From assembly GCA_020025035.1 (NCBI GenBank), contig JAHHSU010000001.1, positions 1 through 63,035 of the forward strand: a stretch of 63,035 nt of DNA, in the 5' to 3' direction. Under the pieces are notes generated by a model. That model saw only the letters and a list, made by a program, of their open reading frames with translations, made no database searches and was not told where the DNA came from. This DNA is from Thomasclavelia sp. GTDB lineage: Bacteria; Bacillota_I; Bacilli_A; Erysipelotrichales; Coprobacillaceae. The translations under genes and the position numbers were made by a program. Below are positions 35,201-42,584 of the stretch, piece by piece. Numbering within the stretch: position 1 is the stretch's first letter; each line of letters begins with the position of its first letter.

Positions 35201-35254
35201 TATCACCATTCTTTTTGATAGATATTTCATAAGATATGAAAGAAGGGGGTGATA
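35201..35254 (+). promoter_or_regulatory. Hairpin that can cover the ribosome site of the YmaF-like gene
   Basis: TATCACC at 35201-35207 pairs with GGTGATA at 35248-35254, and TTCTTT at 35209-35214 pairs with AAAGAA at 35239-35244, with a small internal loop between. The right arm contains the ribosome binding site GGGGGTG just before ATG 35257. The structure could control translation; no ligand-binding core is recognisable. Confidence 0.45.
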
Positions 35255-35256
35255 GT

Positions 35257-35592
35257 ATGAGATGTAATCAAAATCATGTACATGTAATCAATGATAGTGT
35301 TTATCCTTTTTATTTCAATCATTATCTTCATGGTCATGATGTACATGGTCTTACAAGTAAAGAAATTTATGTAGGCAAAGGAAAGCATGTACATGATATT
35401 TATATTGTCACAACTAATAATATAGGTCATACCCATTTAATAAGAACAAGAGTAGGTCCTAATATTCGTATTGGAAATAGTCATATACATTATTTACAAA
35501 CAAAAACAATGGTTGAAAATCATCATTATCATCGATTAAAACTAGTTACTTCTCTTCCACAAAAATGGAGGATATCCCACAAAATCACATAA
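35257..35592 (+). CDS. Histidine-rich YmaF-like protein
   Basis: A 111-residue protein dominated by evenly spaced histidine pairs: HVHVIND, HGHDVHG, HVHDIYIV, GHTHLI, NSHIHYL and HHYHRL. This repeated xHxH beta-strand layout is that of the YmaF family in Bacillus, of unknown function. The histidines could bind transition metal, but that is inference. No signal peptide or membrane segment is present. ATG 35257 is six bases from GGGGGTG; an earlier in-frame ATG at 35236 has no ribosome site. It lies 61 bases after the GTPase-nuclease gene, perhaps on the same transcript, with a hairpin between them. Confidence 0.7.
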   Translation: MRCNQNHVHVINDSVYPFYFNHYLHGHDVHGLTSKEIYVGKGKHVHDIYIVTTNNIGHTHLIRTRVGPNIRIGNSHIHYLQTKTMVENHHYHRLKLVTSLPQKWRISHKIT

Positions 35593-35635
35593 CGATTAGA
35601 TAATTGATAGAAATAGGTTGTATAAAATAACATGT

Positions 35636-35658
35636 GTTATCAAGATATAACGTTTTTT
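35636..35658 (+). terminator. Terminator candidate after YmaF-like gene
   Basis: GTTAT at 35636-35640 pairs with ATAAC at 35647-35651, followed by GTTTTTT. The stem is short. Confidence 0.5.
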
Positions 35659-35670
35659 CCTCCAATTTTT

Positions 35671-35699
35671 AGACTGTGAATTTGTTTGCAGTCTTTTTT
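35671..35699 (+). terminator. Second terminator before rsuA-type gene
   Basis: AGACTG at 35671-35676 pairs with CAGTCT at 35689-35694, followed by TTTTT. Together with the preceding hairpin it forms a tandem terminator. Confidence 0.65.
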
Positions 35700-35721
35700 A
35701 GTGATATAAAAAGGAGAATAT

Positions 35722-36420
35722 ATGAGATTAGATATTTATTTAGCTAAAGTTTTATCTATAAATAGGCTTCAAGTACAAACAATAATAAAAAATGGTGAAA
35801 TTACTGTTAATCATATAACTGTTACAAATTTTAAAAGTAAGATAGATTTATCTAAAGACAAGATTATATATCAAGGTGAATTATTACCTCAACAAGTATA
35901 TACTTATATTATGTTGAACAAACCTAAAAATTGCTTATGTGCTAATCATGATTATAATGATGTAACAATTATGGATTATGTTGATCCTAAATATAGACAT
36001 TTGTCTATTGTTGGAAGATTAGATAAAGATACAACTGGGTTAGTTGTGTTAACAGATGATTATTATGCATTCAAACATTTAACTTATCCTTGTTTTCATC
36101 ACGAAAAAGAATATCTAGTTAAAGTAAGATACCCGTTAAAACTAGAAGATATTATATCATTTAAAAATGGAATTATTATTGATCAAAAGGTAAAATTAAA
36201 ATCTGCAAAACTTATAATTGTTAGTGAACATATTGCAAAAGTGGTAATTAGTGAAGGAAAATATCATCAAGTAAAGAAGATGTTTTTAACCATTCACAAT
36301 GAAGTATTAGAGCTTAGTCGTTTACGTATTAATCAATTGACACTAGATACCAATTTACAAGAAGGTGAATATAAATTATTAGATTCAAAGGAAGTAGCTA
36401 AACTTCTTGAAAATATATAA
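35722..36420 (+). CDS. RsuA-family rRNA pseudouridine synthase
   Basis: A 232-residue pseudouridine synthase. An S4 RNA-binding domain (residues 1-55, MRLDIYLAKVLSINRLQVQ) precedes the catalytic domain, with YIMLNKPKN and the catalytic motif GRLDKDTTGLVVL (Asp101). The end has YHQVKKMFLTIHNEVLELSR, typical of the RsuA/RluB/RluE group. It probably modifies 16S rRNA position 516 as RsuA does, although large-subunit targets are possible. AAAGGAG precedes ATG 35722. Confidence 0.92.
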   Translation: MRLDIYLAKVLSINRLQVQTIIKNGEITVNHITVTNFKSKIDLSKDKIIYQGELLPQQVYTYIMLNKPKNCLCANHDYNDVTIMDYVDPKYRHLSIVGRLDKDTTGLVVLTDDYYAFKHLTYPCFHHEKEYLVKVRYPLKLEDIISFKNGIIIDQKVKLKSAKLIIVSEHIAKVVISEGKYHQVKKMFLTIHNEVLELSRLRINQLTLDTNLQEGEYKLLDSKEVAKLLENI

Positions 36421-36426
36421 TGTATT

Positions 36427-36729
36427 TTAAATGATTTGGATAAGTATATAATATAAATTTGGATGACACATTTTATTAAAAATGCAATATGATTCAAAAT
36501 CATTGTCAATTTGGTCATACCCACTAGATAATGATTTTTTAAGTTGGTTAAAATCATTATCCATTATTTTACATGTAATAGCACCTTGAAGCTGATTATC
36601 TTGAGTTAATCGTAAGGGAGAAAATGATATTTCTAGAAATTGAATTGGAAAATGAAAAAATGTTTCTTGAAAATTTTGATATATATCTTCATTACTAGTA
36701 TCTAATAAAAAATGAATAACTAATTTCAT
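36427..36729 (-). CDS. Hypothetical protein, 100 aa
   Basis: I do not recognise this protein. It is kept as a real gene because AAAAGGAGATTTAATA lies directly before its ATG on the minus strand, because it has no overlap with its neighbours, and because it fills the gap between two convergent/divergent genes exactly (six bases from the end of the rsuA-type gene). The sequence is 100 residues, aromatic- and hydrophobic-rich, with no clear signal peptide or membrane helix. It starts MKLVIHFLLDTSNEDIYQNF. No domain was identified. Confidence 0.6.
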   Translation of the reverse strand: MKLVIHFLLDTSNEDIYQNFQETFFHFPIQFLEISFSPLRLTQDNQLQGAITCKIMDNDFNQLKKSLSSGYDQIDNDFESYCIFNKMCHPNLYYILIQII

Positions 36730-36829
36730 TATTAAATCTCCTTTTTGCTTGTTTAATTATAATATAACATTTACAGTCATTTCCTTCTAGATGGGGAAGA
36801 AAAAATATTTATTTTTTAGTATTATTTAG

Positions 36830-36835
36830 TATAAT
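36830..36835 (+). promoter_or_regulatory. Likely -10 box of pcrA-like gene
   Basis: TATAAT at 36830-36835 stands 14 bases before the chosen start. I see no good -35, and the resulting leader would be very short, so this is tentative. Confidence 0.35.
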
Positions 36836-36849
36836 AATAGTTGGTGATC

Positions 36850-39009
36850 ATGATGGATTTTACAAAATTTTTAAATAAAGCACAAATACAGGCAGCATTG
36901 AATGTAACATCTCACACTCGTATTATTGCTGGAGCAGGAAGTGGAAAAACAAGAGTACTTACATATCGTATGGCATATTTAATAGATGAATTAGGAATTG
37001 ATCCTAGAAAAATTTTAGCAATTACCTTCACTAATAAAGCGGCTAATGAAATGAAGGAAAGAGTTGAAAATTTAATGGATGGTTCTACTTTAGGTATGAC
37101 TATTTGTACAATACATTCATTATGCGTAAGAATTTTAAGAGAACACATTTATTTATTAGATTATCCAAGATTTTTTTTAATATTGGATGTAGATGATCAA
37201 AAAGCTATTTTAAAAGAAATCTATAAGGATTTAGAAATAGATACGAAAGTGATAAGTCATGTTAGTGCATTAAGATCTATTAGTTTATATAAATATAATT
37301 TAATGGATGTGGATACACTTATTGAGGAATCTAACGGATTTGCAGGAGAAATCATTAGGGCAAAAATATATGAAAAATATTTGGAATATCAAAATATTCA
37401 TAAATGTCTAGATTTTGATGATTTATTAATTAAAACAGTTGAATTATTTGAAAAATTTCCTTATGTTTTAGAACAATGGCAATCAAGGTTTCAATATATT
37501 CATGTAGATGAGTTTCAAGATATTAGTCAAATTGAATACCATCTTATCAAATGTCTTGTAGGGTCTTCTAATTTTGTTTGTGTTGTTGGAGATCCAGATC
37601 AAACAATCTATACTTTTAGAGGTGCAAATGTCAATTATATTATTGATTTTGATAAGGATTATCAAAATACAAGTACATTTTATTTAAATGAAAATTATCG
37701 TTCTACAAAAAAAATATTGAATGTTGCAAATCAGCTAATTCAAAATAATACAAATAGATTAAAAAAAGAATTATTTACTCATTTAGTAGATGGTAAAGAC
37801 GTAGTTCATTATTGTGGTGAAACTCAAGAAGAAGAAGCTCATTTTATTGTGGAACAAATCGAATATATTATTGAAACAGTAGAAGGAGTAAATTATCATG
37901 ATTTTGCGATATTATATAGGTCTAGTTATTTATCAAGTAAAATTGAACAGGAATTATTAAGACGTCATATAGATTATAAAATATATGGTGGTATTCGTTT
38001 TACAGATCGAAAAGAAGTTAAAGATATTTTAAGTTATTTACGACTTGTTGCTTTTGGTGATGACCTTGCATTAAAAAGAGTAATTAATGTTCCTACAAGA
38101 AGTATAGGAAAAAAAACAATAGATAAAATAGAGTTATATGCAAAAATGCATCAACGTTTAATTTTTGATGTATTAGAAAATAATTTAGAACAAATAGGTT
38201 TGTCTACAAAAGTAAAAAAACACCTTAAAGATTTTGTTGATTTAATTTGTAGAGTAAGGAATCTATTATATCAAGAGAATTTATCTATTGTAGAGTGTAT
38301 TGATTATATTTTAAATGAATCAGGATATCTTGAAATGTTAACCATCAGTCAAGAAGACGATCGTATAGAAAATATTTATCAAGTAAAGAATATGGCAAGT
38401 GAATTTCAAAAAAAATATGATGGAGATAGCCCACTAGAAGAATTTTTACAAGAATTACCATTAAGTAATGTAGAGGACAATACAGGAAGTGGTGAATATA
38501 TTTCGTTAATGACCATACATATGTCAAAAGGACTAGAATTTAAATATGTATTTGTTATTGGCTTATCAGATGACGCATTTCCTAATTTTAAAAGTGTAGT
38601 AGAATATGGAGATTCTGGTTTAGAAGAAGAAAGACGTTTAGCATATGTTGCATTTACAAGAGCTAGGGAGCAACTGTATTTAACAGAAAGTCAGGGATAT
38701 AGTCATGTTACAAAAAGTCCAAGGTTAACCTCTAGATTTATAGATGAAATAGGTAAATCAGGGGTGATTCATAAAGGAAAAACTCAAAGGTTCAAAACAA
38801 AGGACTATATTGATGTTAAAGAAACGGCAAAAACAAGAATAGGCAATAATCATATTGATCAGTTTTTAGTTGGCGAACATATCGAACACGCATTATTTGG
38901 AAAAGGTGTAATTATAAAGGTTGAAGACGATACAATAGATGTTGCATTTGCATTGCCGCATGGAATAAAGACTATAATGAAGGTACACCAAGCTATTTCA
39001 AAATGTTAG
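36850..39009 (+). CDS. UvrD/PcrA-type ATP-dependent DNA helicase
   Basis: A 719-residue superfamily 1A helicase. Motif I is GAGSGKTRVL (about residues 28-37), Ia is AITFTNKAANEM, II is HVDEFQDISQIEY, III is VVGDPDQTIYTFRGA, IV is LNENYRS, V is MTIHMSKGLEF and VI is YVAFTRAREQLYL. The C-terminal 55 residues (HALFGKGVIIKVEDDTIDVAF) match the Tudor-like RNA-polymerase-contacting domain of PcrA. It unwinds DNA 3' to 5' in repair and in resolving transcription-replication conflicts. The usual PcrA partner ligA is not next to it. Start is ATG 36850; ATG 36853 and TTG 36841 are also in frame, and the ribosome site is weak. Confidence 0.93.
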   Translation: MMDFTKFLNKAQIQAALNVTSHTRIIAGAGSGKTRVLTYRMAYLIDELGIDPRKILAITFTNKAANEMKERVENLMDGSTLGMTICTIHSLCVRILREHIYLLDYPRFFLILDVDDQKAILKEIYKDLEIDTKVISHVSALRSISLYKYNLMDVDTLIEESNGFAGEIIRAKIYEKYLEYQNIHKCLDFDDLLIKTVELFEKFPYVLEQWQSRFQYIHVDEFQDISQIEYHLIKCLVGSSNFVCVVGDPDQTIYTFRGANVNYIIDFDKDYQNTSTFYLNENYRSTKKILNVANQLIQNNTNRLKKELFTHLVDGKDVVHYCGETQEEEAHFIVEQIEYIIETVEGVNYHDFAILYRSSYLSSKIEQELLRRHIDYKIYGGIRFTDRKEVKDILSYLRLVAFGDDLALKRVINVPTRSIGKKTIDKIELYAKMHQRLIFDVLENNLEQIGLSTKVKKHLKDFVDLICRVRNLLYQENLSIVECIDYILNESGYLEMLTISQEDDRIENIYQVKNMASEFQKKYDGDSPLEEFLQELPLSNVEDNTGSGEYISLMTIHMSKGLEFKYVFVIGLSDDAFPNFKSVVEYGDSGLEEERRLAYVAFTRAREQLYLTESQGYSHVTKSPRLTSRFIDEIGKSGVIHKGKTQRFKTKDYIDVKETAKTRIGNNHIDQFLVGEHIEHALFGKGVIIKVEDDTIDVAFALPHGIKTIMKVHQAISKC

Positions 39010-39353
39010 TTATCTATTTATTTTCTAAAAAAGCTTGTAGCGTGATGAAAATAAATAATTTTTATTTAATGATTGATATAAAAAATATAGAATTATTCTA
39101 TTTGATAAAATGTCAGCAAAAATAAGTATATTTATAAAAATTGTCTCACATCACTTTTTGCTATGACGGTATGGAATCCTGTTTTAAAAGTATATGGCAA
39201 ATGTCTTTGTTTATGTGTTACAATGGTATCCATAGAAAGACGTCTTTTCGTATTTGATTTTTGGAAGTACCTAAAATTGTAAAAATAGGTATACAAATGT
39301 ATAAATTGTGTTATAATAACAAGGTAGAATTTATTCAAGGAGGAAATATTGAA
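39010..39353. other. Intergenic region pcrA-HU with a less AT-rich, possibly structured stretch
   Basis: No gene is supported. Between about 39130 and 39250 the sequence is less AT-rich than its flanks. TATGGA near 39170 can pair with TCCATA near 39228, CAAATGTCTTTG forms a small hairpin near 39200, and AAAGACGTCTTT at 39236-39247 is a perfect 12-base palindrome. A minus-strand reading frame of some 68 codons crosses it but lacks a ribosome site. It could be a small RNA, an operator or a gene remnant. The HU promoter follows at the right end. Confidence 0.4.
39309..39317 (+). promoter_or_regulatory. Extended -10 promoter of HU gene
   Basis: TGT followed by TATAAT (39312-39317) forms an extended -10 element 37 bases before the start codon. 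No good -35 was found at the normal distance. Confidence 0.55.
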
Positions 39354-39644
39354 ATGAGCGAAACAATGAATAAAAAAGTGTTAGCAGCAAATATTGCTGA
39401 TGAATTTGGATTAACAAAAAAAGATTCAGAAGGTATTGTGAATAAATTATTTGATGACATTAAAGATTCACTAGCAAAAGGAAATGCTGTAGATATTTAT
39501 GGATTTGGAAAATTTGATATTGCTACTAGAGCTGCAAGAGAAGGTATTAATCCTTTAACAAAAGAACGTATGACATTTAGTGAAAGTAAATCGGCTAAAT
39601 TTAAATCATCTAAAGCTCTAAAAGATGCAGTTAATCATAGATAA
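39354..39644 (+). CDS. HU-family DNA-binding protein
   Basis: A 96-residue nucleoid protein of the HU/IHF family. The dimer core is visible from MNKKVLAANIADEFGLTKKD, then VDIYGFGKFDIATRAAREGI (the GFGxF turn) and the DNA-binding arm NPLTKERMTF, ending FKSSKALKDAVN. Four extra residues precede the usual start. ATG 39354 is nine bases from AAGGAGG, whereas the internal ATG 39366 is too far. The gene is monocistronic with its own promoter and terminator. Confidence 0.95.
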   Translation: MSETMNKKVLAANIADEFGLTKKDSEGIVNKLFDDIKDSLAKGNAVDIYGFGKFDIATRAAREGINPLTKERMTFSESKSAKFKSSKALKDAVNHR

Positions 39645-39938
39645 AAGAATGTAATAATAAAAGTGTATAATTCATTCATTTAAATGAATAGATTAACACT
39701 TTTTGTTTTGTTTCTATGAACAAATGATTATTGATAAATAAATGCAATTTAAACATACACAAAATATAAAATTATAGTTATTAGTTAAGCATAAGGATTA
39801 TTTCAATATGAATTGATAATGATTTGTTTAAATTAGGTTATGTTTAGTTGTAGTGATTGGATTTTAACCTACATTTAGTATGATATAATATTATGGTGCT
39901 ACATATAAAAAAATTATAATAAGTGCTAATGTAAAAAA
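39645..39938. other. Intergenic region HU-DUF177 gene
   Basis: After the HU terminator there is no gene. TAGGTTA at 39834-39840 is complementary to TAACCTA at 39865-39871, and TGA-TATAAT at 39881-39889 looks like an extended -10. Either could belong to a small RNA or to an extra promoter of the downstream operon; neither is proven. Confidence 0.4.
39659..39704 (+). terminator. HU gene terminator
   Basis: A long interrupted hairpin: AAAAGTGT at 39659-39666 with ACACTTTT at 39696-39703 outside, and an inner ATTCATT/AATGAAT stem. A T-run follows. Confidence 0.75.
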
Positions 39939-39967
39939 TTGACTTTGTACATTGTGTTTGTTATAAT
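39939..39967 (+). promoter_or_regulatory. Promoter of DUF177-rpmF operon
   Basis: TTGACT at 39939-39944 and TATAAT at 39962-39967, spacer 17 bases. The start codon at 39996 lies a normal short distance downstream. Confidence 0.8.
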
Positions 39968-39995
39968 TGGTGATGCGCTAGTTGAGGTGATTCTT

Positions 39996-40505
39996 TTGAA
40001 GTGGAATATACAATGGCTTTTAAAACAGAAAAATGGAGAGTTCACATTCTCAGATGAACTTGTTTTTCCTAAAGAAGCATTTTCTAAATTTAGTAATTTG
40101 ATAGATTTAAAGGATGTTTTTGTAGAGGGAAAAGGTAGATATGTTCCTAAAGATCAAAGATTGTATATTGATTTAAAAATTAAAGGAATGATGATTTTAC
40201 CTTGTGCATTAACTTTAGAAGAAGTTGATTATCCATTTGAGATTGAATCCACGGAAGTGTTTAGTTTTGACAAACCATTACCTGATGAGGATGTTCATGA
40301 GGTGAAAAAGAATGTCGCAAATGTAACACCTATTATTTTCCAAAATATTATATCTGAAGTTCCTTTGCGTGTTACTAAACAAGATGCAAAGGTTAAGTCT
40401 AGTGGAGAAGGTTGGAAAATTATTAGTGATGAGGAAGTAACTGATCAAGAGATAATAGACCCTAGATTAGCGAAATTAAAAGAATATTTTGAGGAAAAGA
40501 ATTAG
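39996..40505 (+). CDS. DUF177 (YceD/YlbN-like) protein
   Basis: A 169-residue acidic protein of the YceD family, nearly always encoded just before rpmF and linked in other bacteria to 23S rRNA accumulation. It starts with a TTG codon at 39996, supported by GAGGTGA at 39984-39990; the resulting MKWNIQWLLKQ resembles the MKW start of Bacillus YlbN. Conserved parts are the central GMMILPCALTLEEVDYPFEI and the C-terminal DPRLAKLKEYFE. It is followed by rpmF after 12 bases. Confidence 0.85.
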   Translation: MKWNIQWLLKQKNGEFTFSDELVFPKEAFSKFSNLIDLKDVFVEGKGRYVPKDQRLYIDLKIKGMMILPCALTLEEVDYPFEIESTEVFSFDKPLPDEDVHEVKKNVANVTPIIFQNIISEVPLRVTKQDAKVKSSGEGWKIISDEEVTDQEIIDPRLAKLKEYFEEKN

Positions 40506-40517
40506 GAGGATATTAAG

Positions 40518-40685
40518 ATGGCAGTACCATTTAGAAGAACTTCAAAGGCTGTAAAAAGAAAAAGAAGAACACATGATAAATTAGCAGCTCCTACATTAGT
40601 TACATGTCCTAATTGTGGGGAATACAAATTACCACATCGAGTATGTAAACATTGTGGAAGTTACAAAGTAAAAGAAAATGCATAG
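40518..40685 (+). CDS. rpmF: 50S ribosomal protein L32
   Basis: A 55-residue L32 beginning MAVPFRRTSKAVKRKRR. It has a zinc ribbon formed by CPNCGEYKLPHRVC and KHCG, four cysteines in all, so it is the zinc-containing form. It follows the DUF177 gene with TAGGAGG as ribosome site and ends before a terminator with an unusually long T-run. Confidence 0.97.
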   Translation: MAVPFRRTSKAVKRKRRTHDKLAAPTLVTCPNCGEYKLPHRVCKHCGSYKVKENA

Positions 40686-40686
40686 A

Positions 40687-40722
40687 AACGGTCATTAATG
40701 ATCGTTTTTTTTTTTTTTTTTT
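40687..40722 (+). terminator. rpmF terminator with 18-T tract
   Basis: AACGGTCA at 40687-40694 pairs with TGATCGTT at 40699-40706 (one G-U) around a four-base loop. T runs without interruption from 40705 to 40722. Confidence 0.85.
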
Positions 40723-40866
40723 AATAATAATAAATAAAATGTATAGATTATTTTGTCGAATAATATCTCTATATTTGTAGCGAATTAAGAATGTTATTTA
40801 AGATAAATTTAAGAGCCAATTTTAAAAAATTGCTTTTTATTTCTATACAAAGAACTGGTTATAGTG

Positions 40867-40908
40867 TATAATAAGTGGTGTAAAGTGGTATAAAGTGGAT
40901 GAAAGTGG
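40867..40908 (+). promoter_or_regulatory. mraZ promoter -10 and four MraZ boxes
   Basis: TATAAT at 40867-40872 is followed by four direct repeats at an exact 10-base period: TAAGTGG 40872-40878, AAAGTGG 40882-40888, AAAGTGG 40892-40898 and AAAGTGG 40902-40908. Tandem AAAGTGG-N3 boxes are the described MraZ operator in Mollicutes. The last box overlaps the ribosome site GGGTGA, so MraZ bound here would block both transcription start and ribosome access. The -35 is weak. Confidence 0.75.
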
Positions 40909-40917
40909 GTGATAAAG

Positions 40918-41349
40918 ATGTTCATAGGAGAATACAGACATTGTGTGGATACTAAGGGACGTCTTACATTGCCTTCTAAATTTCGTGAATCACTAGGTAC
41001 AACTGTAGTTGTTAATCGTGGATTTGAGGGATGTTTAAATGTATATACCATGGATGAATGGAAAAATGTGTTTGAACGCTTGATGTCCATGCCAACTAAT
41101 AAAAAAGAAGCACGTACTTTTGTGCGTCTATTTACTTCTAAAGCACAAGAAATTGATTTAGATAAGTTAGGTAGAATTAATCTGCCTAAATCGTTGATGG
41201 AAATAGGAAGTATTCAAAAGGACTGTGTTGTAGTAGGAGTTGGCAATCATATTGAAATATGGGATCAACAGTTATGGGATAACTATTACAATAATGAACA
41301 ACAACAGTTTGAAAATATTTCAGAATTATTAGATGATTTTGGTATATAG
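40918..41349 (+). CDS. mraZ: Transcriptional regulator MraZ
   Basis: A 143-residue AbrB-fold protein with two MraZ domains. It starts MFIGEYRHCVDTKGRLTLPS and the second repeat contains IDLDKLGRINLPKSLME. MraZ proteins form rings and bind tandem repeats ahead of their own operon, and four such boxes are present just upstream. ATG 40918 is chosen; a GTG at 40909 lies within the ribosome site. The next gene, rsmH, starts 10 bases after the stop. Confidence 0.96.
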   Translation: MFIGEYRHCVDTKGRLTLPSKFRESLGTTVVVNRGFEGCLNVYTMDEWKNVFERLMSMPTNKKEARTFVRLFTSKAQEIDLDKLGRINLPKSLMEIGSIQKDCVVVGVGNHIEIWDQQLWDNYYNNEQQQFENISELLDDFGI

Positions 41350-41359
41350 GAGAATGTTT

Positions 41360-42304
41360 ATGTTTAATCATGTAACCGTTATGTTAAATGAAGCAGTAGA
41401 TGGGTTAAATATTAAAGATGATGGTATATATGTAGATTGTACTTTAGGTGGTGCAGGACACAGTAAGGAAATTTTAAAAAAATTAAAAACAGGTCATTTG
41501 TATGCTTTTGATCAAGATGAAACTGCTATTGTAGAGGCTAAGAAAAGATTGTCTAAGATATCTAATAATTACACGATTATCCATTCGAATTTTGTCTGTT
41601 TAGAGGAAAAACTAAATGAACTTGGTGTAACAAAGGTAGATGGGATTTTATTTGATTTAGGAGTTTCGAGTCCTCAATTCGATAATGGAGAGCGTGGTTT
41701 TAGCTACAATTATGATGCAAGATTAGATATGCGTATGGATAGAAGGACTAAATTAGATGCACATTATATAGTAAATCATTATAGCTTTCATGACTTATCA
41801 AGAATTATTTATCAATATAGTGATGAAAAATTTGCAAAGCAAATTGCTAGAAAAATTGAACAACGTAGGGAACAAAAGCCAATTGATACAACGTTTGAAT
41901 TAGTTGATGTAATAAAAGATGCAATTCCTGCACCTGCAAGAAGAAAAGGTGGCCATCCTGCTAAAAGAACATTTCAAGCATTACGTATTGAAGTAAATGA
42001 TGAGTTAAAAGTATTTGAAAAAGCATTACAACAGTCATTTAGATTATTAAATGTTGGAGGAAGAATATCTGTTATTACGTTTCATTCATTAGAAGATCGT
42101 ATATGTAAAACGATGTTTAAGGAAAAAACAGAATATAAGGATATTCCTGGATTACCTATTTTACCAGCTCATTTAGAACCGTCGTTTAGATTAATAAATA
42201 AAAAAGTAAATTGTGCATCCAATGAAGAATTAGATGCTAACAATAGATCACATTCAGCTAAGTTAAGAATTATAGAAAGGATAAAACCATATGAAAAAGA
42301 GTAA
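41360..42304 (+). CDS. rsmH: 16S rRNA (cytosine(1402)-N4)-methyltransferase RsmH
   Basis: A 314-residue S-adenosylmethionine-dependent enzyme (formerly MraW). The SAM-binding motif is VDCTLGGAGHS (about residues 25-35), and ILFDLGVSSPQFD, RGFSYNYDARLDMRMD and VITFHSLEDR are signature stretches. ATG 41360 is seven bases from TAGGAGA; ATG 41354 touches it. Its end overlaps ftsL by 14 bases. Confidence 0.97.
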   Translation: MFNHVTVMLNEAVDGLNIKDDGIYVDCTLGGAGHSKEILKKLKTGHLYAFDQDETAIVEAKKRLSKISNNYTIIHSNFVCLEEKLNELGVTKVDGILFDLGVSSPQFDNGERGFSYNYDARLDMRMDRRTKLDAHYIVNHYSFHDLSRIIYQYSDEKFAKQIARKIEQRREQKPIDTTFELVDVIKDAIPAPARRKGGHPAKRTFQALRIEVNDELKVFEKALQQSFRLLNVGGRISVITFHSLEDRICKTMFKEKTEYKDIPGLPILPAHLEPSFRLINKKVNCASNEELDANNRSHSAKLRIIERIKPYEKE

Positions 42305-42584
42305 ATTTGAAAAAATAGCAAAAACTTGGTTAGTTATTATTTTTTGTGTATTTGTTTTGGGTCAATTAACAATACAAGCAGTTGAATCTTCTAATAACGT
42401 AGAACAACAAAAAATTGAAGGTGAGATTAATACATTAGAAAGTGATATTAATGGACTTAATATAGAAAAACAAAATAAAACAAATTTTTCATATGTTAAT
42501 GACGTAGTATCTGCACAAGGATATACTTATTCTCAAACTGATGCAGTAGCGTATAATTCATCAAATAACAATGAAGAAAATTGA
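42291..42584 (+). CDS. ftsL: FtsL-like cell division protein
   Basis: A 97-residue bitopic membrane protein: a short basic N-terminus, one membrane helix (about residues 12-30, WLVIIFCVFVLGQLTI) and a coiled-coil (about 35-65, with Ile/Leu/Glu heptads). The sequence is too diverged for motif recognition, and the name rests on size, topology and position between rsmH and a PBP. FtsL recruits the divisome complex with DivIB and FtsW/PBP. It overlaps both neighbours by 14 bases, showing tight translational coupling. Confidence 0.8.
   Translation: MKKSKFEKIAKTWLVIIFCVFVLGQLTIQAVESSNNVEQQKIEGEINTLESDINGLNIEKQNKTNFSYVNDVVSAQGYTYSQTDAVAYNSSNNNEEN

Noticed and set aside
39132..39338. 68-codon minus-strand reading frame before HU
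   Set aside because: No ribosome binding site, overlaps the HU promoter, and the start region is very AT-rich; kept only as an unexplained stretch.
39920..39935. AGTGCTAA half of a CIRCE element upstream of the DUF177 gene
   Set aside because: No TTAGCAC arm lies nine bases upstream, so it is a single chance half-site.
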